Below are positions 38,522-49,078 of a stretch of 64,000 bases of DNA, in pieces. Made by a program: the position numbers and the translations under genes. How positions within the stretch are numbered: the first letter of the stretch is position 1; each line of letters starts with the position of its first letter. The notes beneath the pieces were generated by a model. That model had not been told where the DNA came from. It did not search any database and was given only the letters and a program-made list of their open reading frames with translations. Origin of the DNA: an uncultured Acidovorax sp. (GTDB lineage Bacteria; Pseudomonadota; Gammaproteobacteria; Burkholderiales; Burkholderiaceae_C); assembly GCA_913774625.1 (NCBI GenBank), contig CAJYHL010000036.1, positions 1-64,000 of the forward strand, given 5' to 3'.

Positions 38522-39702
38522 AACAACGCCTCACCGTTCTGGGATCGACGGGCTCCATCGGTACCAGCACGCTCGACGTGGTGGGCCGCCACCCCGACCG
38601 CTACGAAGTCTTCGCCCTGAGCGCCGCCACGCAGGTCGATCAGATGCTGGCGCAATGCGCGCGCTTCAGTCCCCGCTTCGCCGTCATGGCCAGCGCGGAG
38701 CATGCCCGCCTGCTGGCCGAAAAGCTGCAGGCCAACGGGCTCGCGACCGAAGTCATCCAGGCGCCTGATGCTCTTGAAACCATAGCATCCCACCCTGACG
38801 CCGATCTGGTCATGGCCGCCATCGTGGGCGCCGCTGGGCTGGCACCCTGCCTGGCCGCGGCCCGCGCCGGCAAGCGCCTGCTGCTGGCCAACAAGGAGGC
38901 GCTGGTGGTGGGCGGCGAGGTGTTCATGTCGGCCGTGAAGGCCGGCGGCGCGACCCTGCTGCCCATCGACAGCGAGCATTCGGCCATCTTCCAGAGCCTG
39001 CCGGAAGACGCTTCCACCTGGGCGCGCCGCATCGACCATGTGCTGCTCACCGCGTCCGGCGGCCCGTTCCGCACGCGCGATCCGGCCATGCTGCGGGCCG
39101 TCACGCCCGAGGAGGCTTGCGCCCATCCCAATTTCTCGATGGGCCGCAAGATCTCCGTCGATTCGGCCACCATGATGAACAAGGCGCTGGAGGTGATCGA
39201 GGCGCGCTGGCTGTTCGATCTGGCGCCCGAGCAGATCAAGGTGGTGATCCATCCGCAGCAGATCATCCATTCGATGGTGCAGTTCGTCGATGCGTCCATC
39301 ATCGCCCAGCTGGGCACGCCCGACATGCGCGTGCCCATCGCCTGCGGCCTGGCCTGGCCCGAGCGCATCGAAAGCGGCGCGGCGCGCCTGGACTTCGCCG
39401 CGCTGGCGGGGCTCACGTTCGAGGAGGCCGATGCGGCCCGCTTCCCCGGCCTGCATCTTTCCTGGCAGGCCCTGCGTTCCGCGCCGGGGACCACCGCCGT
39501 CCTGAATGCGGCCAACGAAGTGGCGGTGGAGGCCTTCCTCGGCCGCCGCATCCGCTTCGACCAGATCCACCAGCTCAATCTTGCAACTTTGGAGGCGGTG
39601 CCCCCCTCCAAGCCGGATTCGCTCGAAGCCCTGCTGGCGCTGGACGCCCAGGCCCGTAGCGCGGCCCGTCTTGTGGCGGACCGGCTGGCTTCGTCCTCCT
39701 GA
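38518..39702 (+). CDS. dxr: 1-deoxy-D-xylulose 5-phosphate reductoisomerase
   Basis: This 394-residue enzyme makes 2-C-methyl-D-erythritol 4-phosphate with NADPH in the MEP isoprenoid pathway, which supplies the precursors for UppS. Motifs are the NADPH-binding VLGSTGSIGTSTLDVV, NKEALVVGG, the metal and substrate block PIDSEHSAIFQSL, TASGGPFR, HPNFSMGRKISVDSATMMNKALEVIEA, and the C-terminal FPGLHLSWQALRSAPGTTAVLNAANEVAV. It overlaps cdsA by four bases and is followed by rseP after 35 bases. Confidence 0.97.
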   Translation: MKQRLTVLGSTGSIGTSTLDVVGRHPDRYEVFALSAATQVDQMLAQCARFSPRFAVMASAEHARLLAEKLQANGLATEVIQAPDALETIASHPDADLVMAAIVGAAGLAPCLAAARAGKRLLLANKEALVVGGEVFMSAVKAGGATLLPIDSEHSAIFQSLPEDASTWARRIDHVLLTASGGPFRTRDPAMLRAVTPEEACAHPNFSMGRKISVDSATMMNKALEVIEARWLFDLAPEQIKVVIHPQQIIHSMVQFVDASIIAQLGTPDMRVPIACGLAWPERIESGAARLDFAALAGLTFEEADAARFPGLHLSWQALRSAPGTTAVLNAANEVAVEAFLGRRIRFDQIHQLNLATLEAVPPSKPDSLEALLALDAQARSAARLVADRLASSS

Positions 39703-39737
39703 TCCTTTTTTTTCCTTCGTCGCGGGAAGATCCTCAC

Positions 39738-41102
39738 ATGCTGTTGACCCTGGTGGCTTTCGTCGTCGCGCTGGGATTGCTGATCGCGGTGCATGAATAC
39801 GGCCATTACCGCGTGGCCGTGGCCTGCGGCGTCAAGGTGCTGCGCTTTTCCATCGGCTTCGGCAAGCCTCTGCTGCGCTGGCAGCCCGCCGGCTCGCCCA
39901 CCGAGTTCGTGATCGGCGCCATTCCGCTGGGCGGCTATGTGCGCATGCTCGACGAGCGTGAGGCCCCAGTGCCCGAGGACGAGCGCCATCTGGCCTTCAA
40001 CAACAAGCCGCTGCGCGCACGCGCTGCCATCGTGGCGGCGGGGCCCGTGGCCAATCTGCTGCTGGCGGTGGCGCTCTACGCAGCCGTCAACTGGCTGGGC
40101 ATCGAAGAGCCCAAGGCCTATCTGGCGAGCCCCGTGGCCGGTTCGGTGGCCGAGCGCGCCGGCCTGCAGGGCGGCGAACTGGTGCTTTCCGGCGCGCTGG
40201 ACGGCGAGGATTCCGAACCCGTGCGCTCCTTCGAAGACCTGCGCTGGATGCTCACGCGCGGCGCGCTGGAAGGCAGCAACCTGCGGCTGAACGTGCAGCC
40301 GGCACCGGGCGCGGCCGCGCGCGAATACGTGCTGGAGCTGTCGCAGATACCCACCCGCGAGGCCGATGCGCAGCTCTTTCGCAAGATCGGCATCGTCGGG
40401 CCGTGGACGCGTCCGGTGCTGGGCAGCGTGATGGCCGGCGGGCCTGCCGAGCGTGCGGGCCTGCGCGAAGGCGACCTGGTGCGGCGGATCGGGGCGAACG
40501 CCGTGGTGGACGGCCAGCAACTGCGCGAACTCATCCGGGCCTCCGTGCGCAACGGCAAGCCCCTGGCCCAGCCCTGGCAGATCGAGCGCGACGGCCGCGC
40601 CATGATCCTGGAGGTCACGCCCGAGCTGCATCAGGAGGCCGGCAGCTCGGTCGGCCGCATCGCCGCCTATGTAGGCGCGCCGCCGGCATTCGTCCTCGTG
40701 CGCAGCGGCCCCCTCGAAGGACTGTGGAAGGGCGCCGCTCGGACCTGGGAGGTGTCGCTGCTCACGCTCAAGATGATGGGGCGCATGGTCGTCGGAGAGG
40801 CGTCGCTGAAGAACCTCAGCGGGCCGCTCACCATCGCCGATTACGCGGGCCGCTCCGCCAGCCTGGGACTGACGCAGTACCTCGCCTTCCTGGCGCTCAT
40901 CAGCGTCAGCCTGGGCGTGCTGAACCTGCTCCCGCTGCCCGTCCTCGATGGGGGGCACCTGATGTATTATCTTTGGGAGGGGGTGACGGGCAAGGGCGTG
41001 TCGGAAGCCTGGATGGAACGGCTGCAGCGCGGGGGTGTTGCGGTGCTGCTTCTGATGATGTCCATTGCCCTTTTCAACGATGTCACCCGCCTGTTTGGCT
41101 AA
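39738..41102 (+). CDS. rseP: Intramembrane zinc metalloprotease RseP
   Basis: This is a 454-residue site-2 protease. In E. coli it cuts the anti-sigma factor RseA during envelope stress and removes remnant signal peptides. The zinc motif HEYGH (residues 19-23) lies in the first membrane helix. Two PDZ domains are in the middle (LASPVAGSVAERAGLQGGELVLSG and SVMAGGPAERAGLREGDLVRRIGAN). The third zinc ligand lies in NLLPLPVLDGGHLMYY. It sits before bamA, as in most proteobacteria. Confidence 0.97.
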   Translation: MLLTLVAFVVALGLLIAVHEYGHYRVAVACGVKVLRFSIGFGKPLLRWQPAGSPTEFVIGAIPLGGYVRMLDEREAPVPEDERHLAFNNKPLRARAAIVAAGPVANLLLAVALYAAVNWLGIEEPKAYLASPVAGSVAERAGLQGGELVLSGALDGEDSEPVRSFEDLRWMLTRGALEGSNLRLNVQPAPGAAAREYVLELSQIPTREADAQLFRKIGIVGPWTRPVLGSVMAGGPAERAGLREGDLVRRIGANAVVDGQQLRELIRASVRNGKPLAQPWQIERDGRAMILEVTPELHQEAGSSVGRIAAYVGAPPAFVLVRSGPLEGLWKGAARTWEVSLLTLKMMGRMVVGEASLKNLSGPLTIADYAGRSASLGLTQYLAFLALISVSLGVLNLLPLPVLDGGHLMYYLWEGVTGKGVSEAWMERLQRGGVAVLLLMMSIALFNDVTRLFG

Positions 41103-41147
41103 CTTCATGCCGCGTCTGCCACACAGCACCGGCTTCAGCTTCATTTC

Positions 41148-43445
41148 ATGAAAAATCACATCAATCGCACGGGGGTGCGCAGAGCGGTGGCCGTGGCCGC
41201 CATGGTCCTCGCCGCCAACGCAGCCTGGGCGCTGGAACCCTTCAAGGTTCAGGATATTCGCGTCGAAGGCCTGCAGCGCGTGGAGCCCGGCACGATCTTC
41301 GCGTCCCTGCCCCTGCGCGTGGGTGACGAGTACAACGACGAAAAGGGCGCCGCGGCGATCCGCGCCCTGTTCGCCCTGGGGCTCTTCAAGGACGTGCGCC
41401 TGGAAGCTTCCGGCAACGTGCTGGTGGTGGTGGTCGAAGAACGTCCCACCATCGCCGACGTCGATTTCGTCGGCACCAAGGAATTCGACAAGGACACGCT
41501 GAAGAAGGCCATGCGCGACGTGGGCCTGGCCGATGGCCGGCCCTACGACAAGGCCCTGGCCGACCGCGCAGAGCAGGAACTCAAGCGCCAGTACCTCAAC
41601 AAGAGCTTCTACGGCGTGGACGTGGTCACCACCCTCACGCCCATCGAACGCAACCGCGTGAATCTCACCTTCACCGTGACCGAAGGCGAGCCGGCCAAGA
41701 TCAAGGACATCCGCATCGTCGGTGCCAAGGCGTTCAGCGAATCCACGCTCAAGGGCCTGTTCGACCAGGACACGGGCGGCTGGCTGAGCTGGTACACCAA
41801 GTCGGACCGCTATTCGCGTGCCAAGCTCAACGCCGACCTCGAAACCCTGCGCTCCTACTACCTGTCGCGCGGCTACCTCGAATTCCGCATCGAATCCACC
41901 CAGGTCGCCATCTCCCCCGACAAGCAGGACATCTCGATCACGATCAACGTGAACGAGGGCCAGAAGTACGTGGTGTCGGGCGTCAAGCTCGAAGGCAACT
42001 ACCTGGACCGCGAGGACGAATTCAAGTCGCTCGTCACCATCCGCCCGGGCGAGCCCTACAACGCCGACACCGTGGCCGAGACCACCAAGGCCTTCACCGA
42101 CCACTTCGGCAACTTCGGCTTCGCCTTTGCGCGCGTCGAGGCCGTGCCCGAGATCGACCGCGAGAACAATCGCGTGGCCCTGGTGCTCAAGGCCGAACCC
42201 TCGCGCCGCGCCTATGTGCGCCGCATCAACGTGAGCGGCAACAACCGCACCCGCGACGAAGTGATCCGCCGCGAATTCCGCCAGTACGAAGCCTCCTGGT
42301 ACGACGGCGACAAGATCAAGCTCTCGCGCGACCGCGTGGACCGCCTGGGCTATTTCACCGAAGTGAACGTCGAGACGCAGGAAGTGCCCGGCTCGCCCGA
42401 CCAGGTGGACCTGGTCATCAACGTGGCCGAGAAGCCCACCGGCTCGCTGCAGCTGGGCGCCGGCTTCTCCAGCGCCGAGAAGGTGTCGGTGTCGTTCAGC
42501 ATCAAGCAGGAAAACGTCTTCGGCTCGGGCAACTACCTGGGCGTGGACGTGAACACCAGCAAGTACCGCCGCACCCTGGTGTTCAGCACGACCGATCCGT
42601 ACTTCACCAAGGACGGCATCTCCCGCACCCTGGACCTCTACTACCGCACCGACAAGCCCTACGAGGACCAGGGCGGCAACTACAAGCTGGTGACGGCCGG
42701 CACCAGCGTGCGCTTCGGCGTGCCCTTCAGCGAGACCGACACGGTGTTCTTCGGCGGCGGCCTGGAGCGCACCGAGATCAAGGCCGGCACCAACATCCCG
42801 GCGGCCTACCTCGCGTATTCCGACACCTACGGCGCGACGAGCTACGCCGTGCCGCTGACCATCGGCTGGTCCCGCGACGACCGCGACAGCGCCCTCGCGC
42901 CCAATTCCGGCCGCTACCAGCGCTTGAACTCCGACTGGTCCGTGGCGGGCGATGCGCGCTATGTCCGCGCCAACTACCAGGTCCAGCAGTACGTGCCGCT
43001 GAACAAGAAGTTCACGCTGGCCTTCAACGGCGAACTGGGCTGGGGCTCGGGCCTCAACGGCCGTCCCTATCCGGTGTTCAAGAACTACTACTCCGGCGGC
43101 CTGGGCTCCGTGCGCGGTTTCGACCAGGGCACGCTGGGTCCGCGCGACGTGACCGGCGCCTCACTGGGCGGCCCGAAGAAGGTCACGCTGAACGCCGAAT
43201 TCATCGCGCCGTTCCCCGGCGCGGGCAACGACCGCACGCTGCGCGTCTTCACCTTCGTGGATGCGGGCAACGTCTATGGCGAGAACGACAAGGTCGATCT
43301 GAGCCAGATGCGGGTCTCCACGGGCCTCGGCCTGAGCTGGATCTCGCCGCTCGGCCCGCTGCGTCTCGCCTATGCGCAGCCGGTGCGCAAGTTCGCCGGC
43401 GATAGAATCCAGAAACTGCAATTCCAGATCGGAACGTCTTTCTAA
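41148..43445 (+). CDS. bamA: Outer membrane protein assembly factor BamA
   Basis: This is a 765-residue outer-membrane insertase for beta-barrel proteins. A signal peptide (AVAVAAMVLAANAAWA) is followed by five POTRA domains (~28-425; e.g. FKVQDIRVEGLQRVEPGTIFASLPLRVGDEY). A 16-strand barrel follows, with the conserved VRGF sequence in GGLGSVRGFDQGTLGPRD near residue 660. The final residue is Phe, as needed for barrel recognition. It also serves the trimeric adhesin of this window. The stop overlaps the skp start by one base (TAATG). Confidence 0.98.
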   Translation: MKNHINRTGVRRAVAVAAMVLAANAAWALEPFKVQDIRVEGLQRVEPGTIFASLPLRVGDEYNDEKGAAAIRALFALGLFKDVRLEASGNVLVVVVEERPTIADVDFVGTKEFDKDTLKKAMRDVGLADGRPYDKALADRAEQELKRQYLNKSFYGVDVVTTLTPIERNRVNLTFTVTEGEPAKIKDIRIVGAKAFSESTLKGLFDQDTGGWLSWYTKSDRYSRAKLNADLETLRSYYLSRGYLEFRIESTQVAISPDKQDISITINVNEGQKYVVSGVKLEGNYLDREDEFKSLVTIRPGEPYNADTVAETTKAFTDHFGNFGFAFARVEAVPEIDRENNRVALVLKAEPSRRAYVRRINVSGNNRTRDEVIRREFRQYEASWYDGDKIKLSRDRVDRLGYFTEVNVETQEVPGSPDQVDLVINVAEKPTGSLQLGAGFSSAEKVSVSFSIKQENVFGSGNYLGVDVNTSKYRRTLVFSTTDPYFTKDGISRTLDLYYRTDKPYEDQGGNYKLVTAGTSVRFGVPFSETDTVFFGGGLERTEIKAGTNIPAAYLAYSDTYGATSYAVPLTIGWSRDDRDSALAPNSGRYQRLNSDWSVAGDARYVRANYQVQQYVPLNKKFTLAFNGELGWGSGLNGRPYPVFKNYYSGGLGSVRGFDQGTLGPRDVTGASLGGPKKVTLNAEFIAPFPGAGNDRTLRVFTFVDAGNVYGENDKVDLSQMRVSTGLGLSWISPLGPLRLAYAQPVRKFAGDRIQKLQFQIGTSF

Positions 43446-43981
43446 TGAAATCTCTCTCCCGCCATATTCCCCTGGTCCTCCTGCTGGGCACGCTGTCCGC
43501 TGCAGTGCCAGCCCATGCCGACGATTTCAAGGCCGGTTTCGTGAACACCGACCGCATCTTCCGCGAAGCCAACACGGCCAAGGCCGCCCAGGCCAAGCTC
43601 GAGCAGGAATTCTCCCGCCGCGAGAAGGATCTCGTCGATCAAGGCAATGCCCTGAAGGCCGCCACCGAGAAGTTCGAGCGTGACGCTCCCACCATGGCCG
43701 AAAGCCAGCGCACGGCCCGCCAGCGCCAGCTGGTGGACCAGGACCGCGACTTCCAGCGCAAGCGCCGCGAATTCCAGGAAGACCTGAGCTCGCGCAAGAA
43801 CGAAGAGCTGAGCCAGGTGCTCGAGCGCGCCAACCGCGTGGTCAAGCAAGTGGCCGAAACCGAGAAGTACGACGTGATCCTGCAGGAAGCCGTCTACATC
43901 AACCCCAAGTACGACATCACCGACAAGGTGATCAAGGCCTTGAACGCCGCAGCTACCACCAATGGCGCAGCAGCCAAGTAA
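43445..43981 (+). CDS. skp: Periplasmic chaperone Skp/OmpH
   Basis: This is a 178-residue chaperone that carries unfolded outer-membrane proteins to BamA. It has a signal peptide ending AVPAHA, then FKAGFVNTDRIFREANTAKAAQAKLEQEF and a long charged coiled-coil that forms the tentacles (RRKREFQEDLSSRKNEELSQVLERANRVVKQVAE). A C-terminal beta segment reads YDVILQEAVYINPKYDITDKVIKAL. The start overlaps the bamA stop, so the two are translated together. Confidence 0.95.
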   Translation: MKSLSRHIPLVLLLGTLSAAVPAHADDFKAGFVNTDRIFREANTAKAAQAKLEQEFSRREKDLVDQGNALKAATEKFERDAPTMAESQRTARQRQLVDQDRDFQRKRREFQEDLSSRKNEELSQVLERANRVVKQVAETEKYDVILQEAVYINPKYDITDKVIKALNAAATTNGAAAK

Positions 43982-43999
43982 GCCGGCCTGCGGGGCGGG

Positions 44000-44992
44000 T
44001 TGCCGCTCGTGAGCCTGTCGCTTGAGACGATCGTCGATGCGCTGGGTGGGACGCTGGAAGGCGGCGATGGCAGGGTGGAGATCCTGCGCATCGCGCCGCT
44101 CGACTCCGCCGGTCCGGGCGATCTGTCCTTCCTGAACAACCCGCGATACCAGCCGCAACTGGCCGCCTCCCGGGCGGCCTGTGTCATTGTGGCACCCGCG
44201 ATGCGGGAAGCGGCTTTGGCGCGCGGTGCATGCATCGTGACCGACGAGCCCTACGTGTACTTCGCGCGGGCGACGCAGCTCTGGAAGCGCGCCCATGCCC
44301 CGCAGCAGCAAGGTGGCGTGCATCCGTCCGCCGTGGTGGACGAGGCCGCCGAGGTGCATCCTACGGCCGTCATCGGCCCGCTGTGCGTGGTCGAGCGCGG
44401 TGCGCGCATCGGCGCGCAGACGGTGCTGAAGTCGCGGGTGACGGTGGGGGAGGGCTGCCAGATCGGCGAGCGCTGTCTGCTGCATCCCGGCGTGGTGATC
44501 GGCGCCGACGGTTTCGGCTTCGCGCCGCGCCGCGGCGAGTGGGTCAAGATCGAGCAGCTGGGCGCCGTGCGCATCGGCGACGACGTGGAGATCGGGGCCA
44601 ACACCTGCATCGACCGTGGCGCGCTGGAAGACACGGTGATCGAAGACGGCGTCAAGCTCGACAACCTGATTCAGATCGCGCACAACGTCCGCATCGGGCG
44701 GCACACGGCCATGGCCGGGTGCTCGGGCGTGGCGGGCAGCACGACCATCGGCGCGCATTGCACGATCGGCGGAGCGGCCTCCATCCTGGGACACCTGGAA
44801 CTGGCCGACCATGTGCATGTGTCCACCAATACGGTGGTCACCCATTCGCTCACGCGGCCCGGCCAGTACACCGGGGTGTACCCGATGGACGAAAATGCCA
44901 AGTGGGAAAAGAACGCGGCCACGCTTCGCAACCTGCACTCGCTGCGCGAACGTATCAAGGCCCTGGAAAAACAAACTCGAAAGGACGGCTAG
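44000..44992 (+). CDS. lpxD: UDP-3-O-(3-hydroxyacyl)glucosamine N-acyltransferase
   Basis: This 330-residue enzyme adds the second 3-hydroxyacyl chain in lipid A synthesis. The N-terminal uridine-binding domain ([23 protein letters not shown]-like) precedes about ten left-handed beta-helix hexapeptide turns ([81 protein letters not shown]). The catalytic His is in IQIAHNV. There is no ATG near the start; candidates are TTG at 44000 and GTG at 44009, and the GTG has a GGCGGG-like site upstream. Confidence 0.95.
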   Translation: MPLVSLSLETIVDALGGTLEGGDGRVEILRIAPLDSAGPGDLSFLNNPRYQPQLAASRAACVIVAPAMREAALARGACIVTDEPYVYFARATQLWKRAHAPQQQGGVHPSAVVDEAAEVHPTAVIGPLCVVERGARIGAQTVLKSRVTVGEGCQIGERCLLHPGVVIGADGFGFAPRRGEWVKIEQLGAVRIGDDVEIGANTCIDRGALEDTVIEDGVKLDNLIQIAHNVRIGRHTAMAGCSGVAGSTTIGAHCTIGGAASILGHLELADHVHVSTNTVVTHSLTRPGQYTGVYPMDENAKWEKNAATLRNLHSLRERIKALEKQTRKDG

Positions 44993-45004
44993 GCCGCTCC
45001 AGCA

Positions 45005-45445
45005 ATGATGGACATTCACCAAATTCTCAAGCTCCTGCCCCACCGTTATCCGTTTCTGCTGGTGGACCGGGTGGTCGAGCTCGAACGGGGCAAGCGCATC
45101 CGTGCGCTCAAGAACGTGACCATCAACGAGCCCTTCTTCACGGGGCATTTCCCCGCGCGCCCGGTGATGCCCGGCGTGCTGATCCTCGAAGCGCTGGCCC
45201 AGGCGGCCGGGCTGCTGTCGTTCGACATGATGGGCGAGGCGCCCGGCGACGACAAGGTGTTCTACTTCGTGGGCATCGACGGCGCGCGCTTCAAGCGGCC
45301 CGTGGAGCCGGGCGACCAGCTCATGCTGGACATCGATCTCGACCGCATCAAGGGCGGCATCTACAAGTTCAAGGGCGTGGCCCGCGTGGGCGACAGCGTG
45401 GCCTGCGAAGCCGAGATCATGTGCACCATGCGCAGCGTGGTCTGA
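45005..45445 (+). CDS. fabZ: 3-hydroxyacyl-ACP dehydratase FabZ
   Basis: This 146-residue hot-dog-fold enzyme removes water from 3-hydroxyacyl-ACP in fatty acid synthesis; it competes with LpxA for the same substrate type. Motifs are [17 protein letters not shown] at the N-terminus and the active-site block [23 protein letters not shown] with the catalytic His and Glu. Two adjacent ATGs (45005, 45008) are possible starts. It stands between lpxD and lpxA, the conserved order. Confidence 0.97.
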   Translation: MMDIHQILKLLPHRYPFLLVDRVVELERGKRIRALKNVTINEPFFTGHFPARPVMPGVLILEALAQAAGLLSFDMMGEAPGDDKVFYFVGIDGARFKRPVEPGDQLMLDIDLDRIKGGIYKFKGVARVGDSVACEAEIMCTMRSVV

Positions 45446-45466
45446 CGGGTTGAGGGCGGCTGCTGC

Positions 45467-46258
45467 ATGAGCACCACCATCCATCCCACGGCCATCGTCG
45501 ATCCTGCCGCCGAACTGGACGCATCGGTCAGCGTTGGCCCCTATGCCGTGATCGGCCCCAAGGTCCGCATCGGGGCCGGCACGCGCGTCGGCCCGCATTG
45601 CGTCATCGAAGGCCGCACCACCATCGGCCGCGACAACCAGATCTTCCAGTTCGCCTCGCTGGGCGCCATCCCGCAGGACAAGAAGTACGCGGGCGAGGAC
45701 ACCAGCCTCGTGATCGGCGACCGCAATACGATCCGCGAATTCTGCACGTTCAACACCGGCACGACGCAGGACCGGTCGGTGACCACCATCGGCGACGACA
45801 ACTGGATCATGGCCTATGTGCATATCGCGCACGACTGCGTTGTGGGCAACCACACCGTGCTGGCCAACAACGCGACGCTCGCCGGCCACGTCACCGTCGG
45901 TCACCACGCCATCATCGGCGGCTTGACGGGCATCCATCAGTTCACCCATGTCGGTGCGCATGTGATGGCCGGCTTCGCCAGCCATATTTCGCAGGACGTG
46001 CCGCCCTTCATGATGGTGGACGGCAATCCGCTCGCCGTTCGCGGCCTGAACGTGGAGGGCTTGCGCCGGCGAGGCTTCTCGCCCGAGCGCATCGCGGCGA
46101 TCAAGCAGGCGCACCGTGTGCTCTACCGCCAGGGGCTGACTCTGGAGGCCGCGCTGAAGGCCCTGGAGGCGCTGCCGGCTGAGCACCCTGAAGCAGCCGG
46201 CGACATCGCCCAGCTGCTGGACTTCATCGCCCATTCCACCCGCGGCATCGCCCGCTGA
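45467..46258 (+). CDS. lpxA: UDP-N-acetylglucosamine acyltransferase
   Basis: This 263-residue enzyme is the first in lipid A synthesis, moving a 3-hydroxyacyl chain from ACP to UDP-GlcNAc. The protein opens with hexapeptide repeats ([27 protein letters not shown]) and has the substrate loop [42 protein letters not shown], and the catalytic His in [26 protein letters not shown]. The C-terminal helical domain ends at residue ~255. lpxB follows at once. Confidence 0.97.
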   Translation: MSTTIHPTAIVDPAAELDASVSVGPYAVIGPKVRIGAGTRVGPHCVIEGRTTIGRDNQIFQFASLGAIPQDKKYAGEDTSLVIGDRNTIREFCTFNTGTTQDRSVTTIGDDNWIMAYVHIAHDCVVGNHTVLANNATLAGHVTVGHHAIIGGLTGIHQFTHVGAHVMAGFASHISQDVPPFMMVDGNPLAVRGLNVEGLRRRGFSPERIAAIKQAHRVLYRQGLTLEAALKALEALPAEHPEAAGDIAQLLDFIAHSTRGIAR

Positions 46259-46275
46259 CCGTGGAGCGCTTCGCC

Positions 46276-47445
46276 ATGCAAGACACCGCCCCGCGCATCG
46301 CGATGGTGGCCGGAGAGACTTCCGGCGACCTGCTGGCCGGCCTGCTGCTGGACGGGCTGCGCGAGAAGTGGCCCGGCCTCGTGGCCCGGGGCATCGGCGG
46401 CCCGCAGATGCAGCGGCGCGGTTTCGAGGCCTGGTGGCCCAGCGAACGGCTGGCCGTTCACGGCTACAGCATCGAGCTGGTGCGCAAGCTGCTGGGCATC
46501 CTGGCCATCCGCAAGCAGCTGCGGCAGCGCCTGCAGGCGCCTGGCGGGCGTCCCGACGTGTTCATCGGCGTCGATGCGCCGGATTTCAACCTGGGCCTGG
46601 AGGCCGCGCTGCGCGAAGGCGGCGTGAAGACGGTGCATTTCGTCTGCCCATCGATCTGGGCCTGGCGGGCCGAGCGGGTCGAGAAGATCCGCCGCAGCGC
46701 CGACCACGTGCTGTGCATCTTCCCGTTCGAGCCCGAACTGCTGGCCCGTCACGGCATCGCCGCGACCTATGTGGGCCATCCGCTCGCCAACGTGATCCCG
46801 ATGGAGCCCGACCGCCTCGCCGCGCGCGCGCAGCTGGGCTTGCCGGCCGAGGGCGAAGTGCTGGCCGTGCTGCCGGGCAGCCGCTCGGCCGAGGTGGCCT
46901 ACATCGCCAGGCCCTTCTTCCAGGCAGCGGCCCTTCTTCTGCAGGCGCGGCCCGCCATCAAGATCGTGGTGCCCGCCGTGCCTGCGCTGCATGCGCGCAT
47001 CGAGGCCATCGCGCGCGAATGCGGCGTGGCCGGCGCGGTGCAGATCGTGGCCGGGCAGTCGCATACCGTGCTCGCGGCCTGCGACTGCACCCTGATCGCC
47101 AGCGGCACCGCCACGCTGGAGGCGGCGCTCTTCAAGCGGCCCATGGTCATCGGCTACCACATGCATCCGGTCAGCTGGCGGCTGATGCGCCGCAAGCAGC
47201 TGCAGCCCTGGGTGGGCCTGCCCAACATCCTCTGCCGCGACTTCGTGGTGCCCGAACTGCTGCAGGATGCAGCCACGCCCGAGGCGCTGGCCGCGGCCGT
47301 GACGCGCTGGCTCGATGCGCCCGCCAGAGAGCCTCAGGCCCTGCAGTCGCTGCAGCAGCGCTTCGCCGCGCTGCACGAGAGCCTGCGCCGCGACACCCCC
47401 CGATTGGCTGCCGATGCGATCCAGAAAATCCTTGGCACTGCCTGA
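46276..47445 (+). CDS. lpxB: Lipid A disaccharide synthase
   Basis: This 389-residue GT19 glycosyltransferase joins UDP-diacylglucosamine and lipid X. Motifs are [83 protein letters not shown], and [11 protein letters not shown] prefer ATG 46276, which has GGAG eleven bases upstream; a GTG at 46261 just after lpxA is the alternative. Its last 32 bases overlap the start of rnhB. Confidence 0.95.
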   Translation: MQDTAPRIAMVAGETSGDLLAGLLLDGLREKWPGLVARGIGGPQMQRRGFEAWWPSERLAVHGYSIELVRKLLGILAIRKQLRQRLQAPGGRPDVFIGVDAPDFNLGLEAALREGGVKTVHFVCPSIWAWRAERVEKIRRSADHVLCIFPFEPELLARHGIAATYVGHPLANVIPMEPDRLAARAQLGLPAEGEVLAVLPGSRSAEVAYIARPFFQAAALLLQARPAIKIVVPAVPALHARIEAIARECGVAGAVQIVAGQSHTVLAACDCTLIASGTATLEAALFKRPMVIGYHMHPVSWRLMRRKQLQPWVGLPNILCRDFVVPELLQDAATPEALAAAVTRWLDAPAREPQALQSLQQRFAALHESLRRDTPRLAADAIQKILGTA

Positions 47446-48136
47446 GCAGTGCGCCCTGCCGTGGCATCCGCCAGGGCTGCTCGCCGGGGTGGACGAGGCC
47501 GGCCGCGGCCCGCTGGCCGGGCCCGTGGTGGCGGCGGCCGTGATCCTGGACGACCTCAATCCCATTGCGGGACTGGCCGACTCCAAGGTGCTGACGGCCG
47601 CCCGCCGCGAGGCGCTCTACGACGAGATCCGCGCCAAGGCCCTGTGCTGCAGCGTGGCCGAGGCCAGCGTCGAGGAGATCGACCGCATCAACATCCTGCA
47701 GGCGACCATGCTCGCCATGCGCCGGGCCGTGCAGGGCCTGCGCCTGAAGCCGGTGCGCGTGCTGGTGGACGGCAACCGCATTCCGCCGCTGGACGTTCCC
47801 GCGGAGGCCATCGTGAAGGGCGACGCCCTGGTGCAGGCGATTTCCGCCGCTTCGATCCTGGCCAAGGTGGAGCGCGACCGCTGGTGTGCCCAGCTGCACG
47901 AAAGCTACCCCCAATACGGCTTCGCCGGACACAAGGGCTACGGCACGGCTGAGCACCTGGCAGCCCTGCGCCTGCACGGTGCCTGCCCCGAACATCGGCG
48001 GACCTTCGCGCCGGTGGCGCGGGTGCTGTCGGCGACCATCGCCACCGCCTCCACCGTTCCCCCGGACTTGGCCGCACAGGAAACGGACGGCTCGGGGCGC
48101 CTGACCGCATCGCCCCGGCCGCCGCTGCTCGCATGA
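47414..48136 (+). CDS. rnhB: Ribonuclease HII
   Basis: This 240-residue nuclease cuts RNA in RNA-DNA hybrids and removes misincorporated ribonucleotides. The catalytic residues are in [22 protein letters not shown] (Asp, Glu), [11 protein letters not shown] and VLVDGN; the late [29 protein letters not shown] block is also present. The usual length is ~200; the C-terminal ~35 residues are a low-complexity tail. The ATG at 47414 lies inside lpxB, giving a 32-base overlap; no later ATG precedes the active site. Confidence 0.94.
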   Translation: MRSRKSLALPEQCALPWHPPGLLAGVDEAGRGPLAGPVVAAAVILDDLNPIAGLADSKVLTAARREALYDEIRAKALCCSVAEASVEEIDRINILQATMLAMRRAVQGLRLKPVRVLVDGNRIPPLDVPAEAIVKGDALVQAISAASILAKVERDRWCAQLHESYPQYGFAGHKGYGTAEHLAALRLHGACPEHRRTFAPVARVLSATIATASTVPPDLAAQETDGSGRLTASPRPPLLA

Positions 48137-48246
48137 GGCAGCCTTTCACCGAACCGTTCTGCCGCTGCTGACAAGCGCCCGCTACCTGTCTCCCTGCAAC
48201 CATCGGCCGTCCGATCCCTGGCAGCCTGGCTCGACCTTTCCATCGC

Positions 48247-49020
48247 ATGACCGCTCCGCTGACTCCCATCCGTTCCCGCGACAACGCCTTCGTCAAGGAT
48301 CTGCGCCGCCTGGCGCAAGACAGCACGGCCTACCGCAAGCAGGGCCGTATCTGGCTGGAGGGCGACCACCTCTGCCGTGCTGCGCTCGACCGGGGTCAGC
48401 GGCCCGCGGTGGCTGTGTTCGCAGAGTCTTTCTGGCCGCAGGCCCAGGTGGAGTACGGGCAGGTTGCTACTAAAACCATGGTGATCGACGACGCGCTGTG
48501 GACCGACATCAGCGGCCTGGAATCCCCCCCGCGCATGGGCTTCCTGGTGGAGCTGCCCGCCGCCCAGACACTGGCGCCGGGCCTGGCCACGGTGGTGCTG
48601 GACCGCCTGCAGGACGCCGGCAATGTGGGCTCCATCCTGCGCAGTGCCTCGGCCTTCGGCTTCGGCCAGATCGCGGCCCTGAAGGGCACGGCGGCGCTCT
48701 GGAGCGGCAAGGTGCTGCGCGCCGGCATGGGTGCGCATTTCGCCCTGCGCCTGGTCGAAGGGCTGGAGCCGGCGGACATCGACGCGCTCGGCCTGCCGCT
48801 GCTGGCCACCAGCTCGCATCAGGGCAGCTACCTGCACCAGGCAGCGCTTCCCTGGCCCTGCGGCTGGATCATGGGGCACGAAGGGCAGGGCGTCTCGGCC
48901 GCGCTGCAGGAGCGCGCCGCGCAGCACATCCGCATCGTGCAGCCGGGCGGGGAGGAGTCGCTCAACGTCGGCGCCGCCGCCGCCATCTGCCTGCACGCCA
49001 GCGCCGCCGCGCGTCACTGA
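48247..49020 (+). CDS. TrmH/SpoU-family RNA 2'-O-ribose methyltransferase
   Basis: This is a 257-residue SAM-dependent methyltransferase with the knotted SpoU fold, which modifies tRNA or rRNA. An N-terminal substrate-binding region (SRDNAFVKDLRRLAQDSTAYRKQGRIWLEG) is followed by the three SPOUT motifs: LDRLQDAGNVGSILRSASAFG, GWIMGHEGQGVS, and IVQPGGEESLNVGAAAAICL. The layout resembles the rRNA 2'-O-methyltransferases of the RlmB/TsnR kind. The exact target cannot be told. The start ATG 48247 is preceded by no clear ribosome binding site. It ends the plus-strand block. Confidence 0.88.
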   Translation: MTAPLTPIRSRDNAFVKDLRRLAQDSTAYRKQGRIWLEGDHLCRAALDRGQRPAVAVFAESFWPQAQVEYGQVATKTMVIDDALWTDISGLESPPRMGFLVELPAAQTLAPGLATVVLDRLQDAGNVGSILRSASAFGFGQIAALKGTAALWSGKVLRAGMGAHFALRLVEGLEPADIDALGLPLLATSSHQGSYLHQAALPWPCGWIMGHEGQGVSAALQERAAQHIRIVQPGGEESLNVGAAAAICLHASAAARH

Positions 49021-49078
49021 AGGCGGCGGCTGCGGGGAGCAGGTCGCAAATTTCGCGACGCCGCTCTGCTTGGGGCGA

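Noticed and set aside
38640-42104. A 1154-codon minus-strand open frame
   Set aside because: It is antisense to dxr, rseP and bamA, which have full family motifs. The product is low complexity.
43442-46234. A 930-codon minus-strand open frame
   Set aside because: It is antisense to skp, lpxD, fabZ and lpxA, all clearly genuine.
46261-46275. GTG at 46261 as the lpxB start
   Set aside because: It has no ribosome binding site, whereas ATG 46276 has GGAG at a workable distance and matches the usual N-terminus; it remains a possible alternative.
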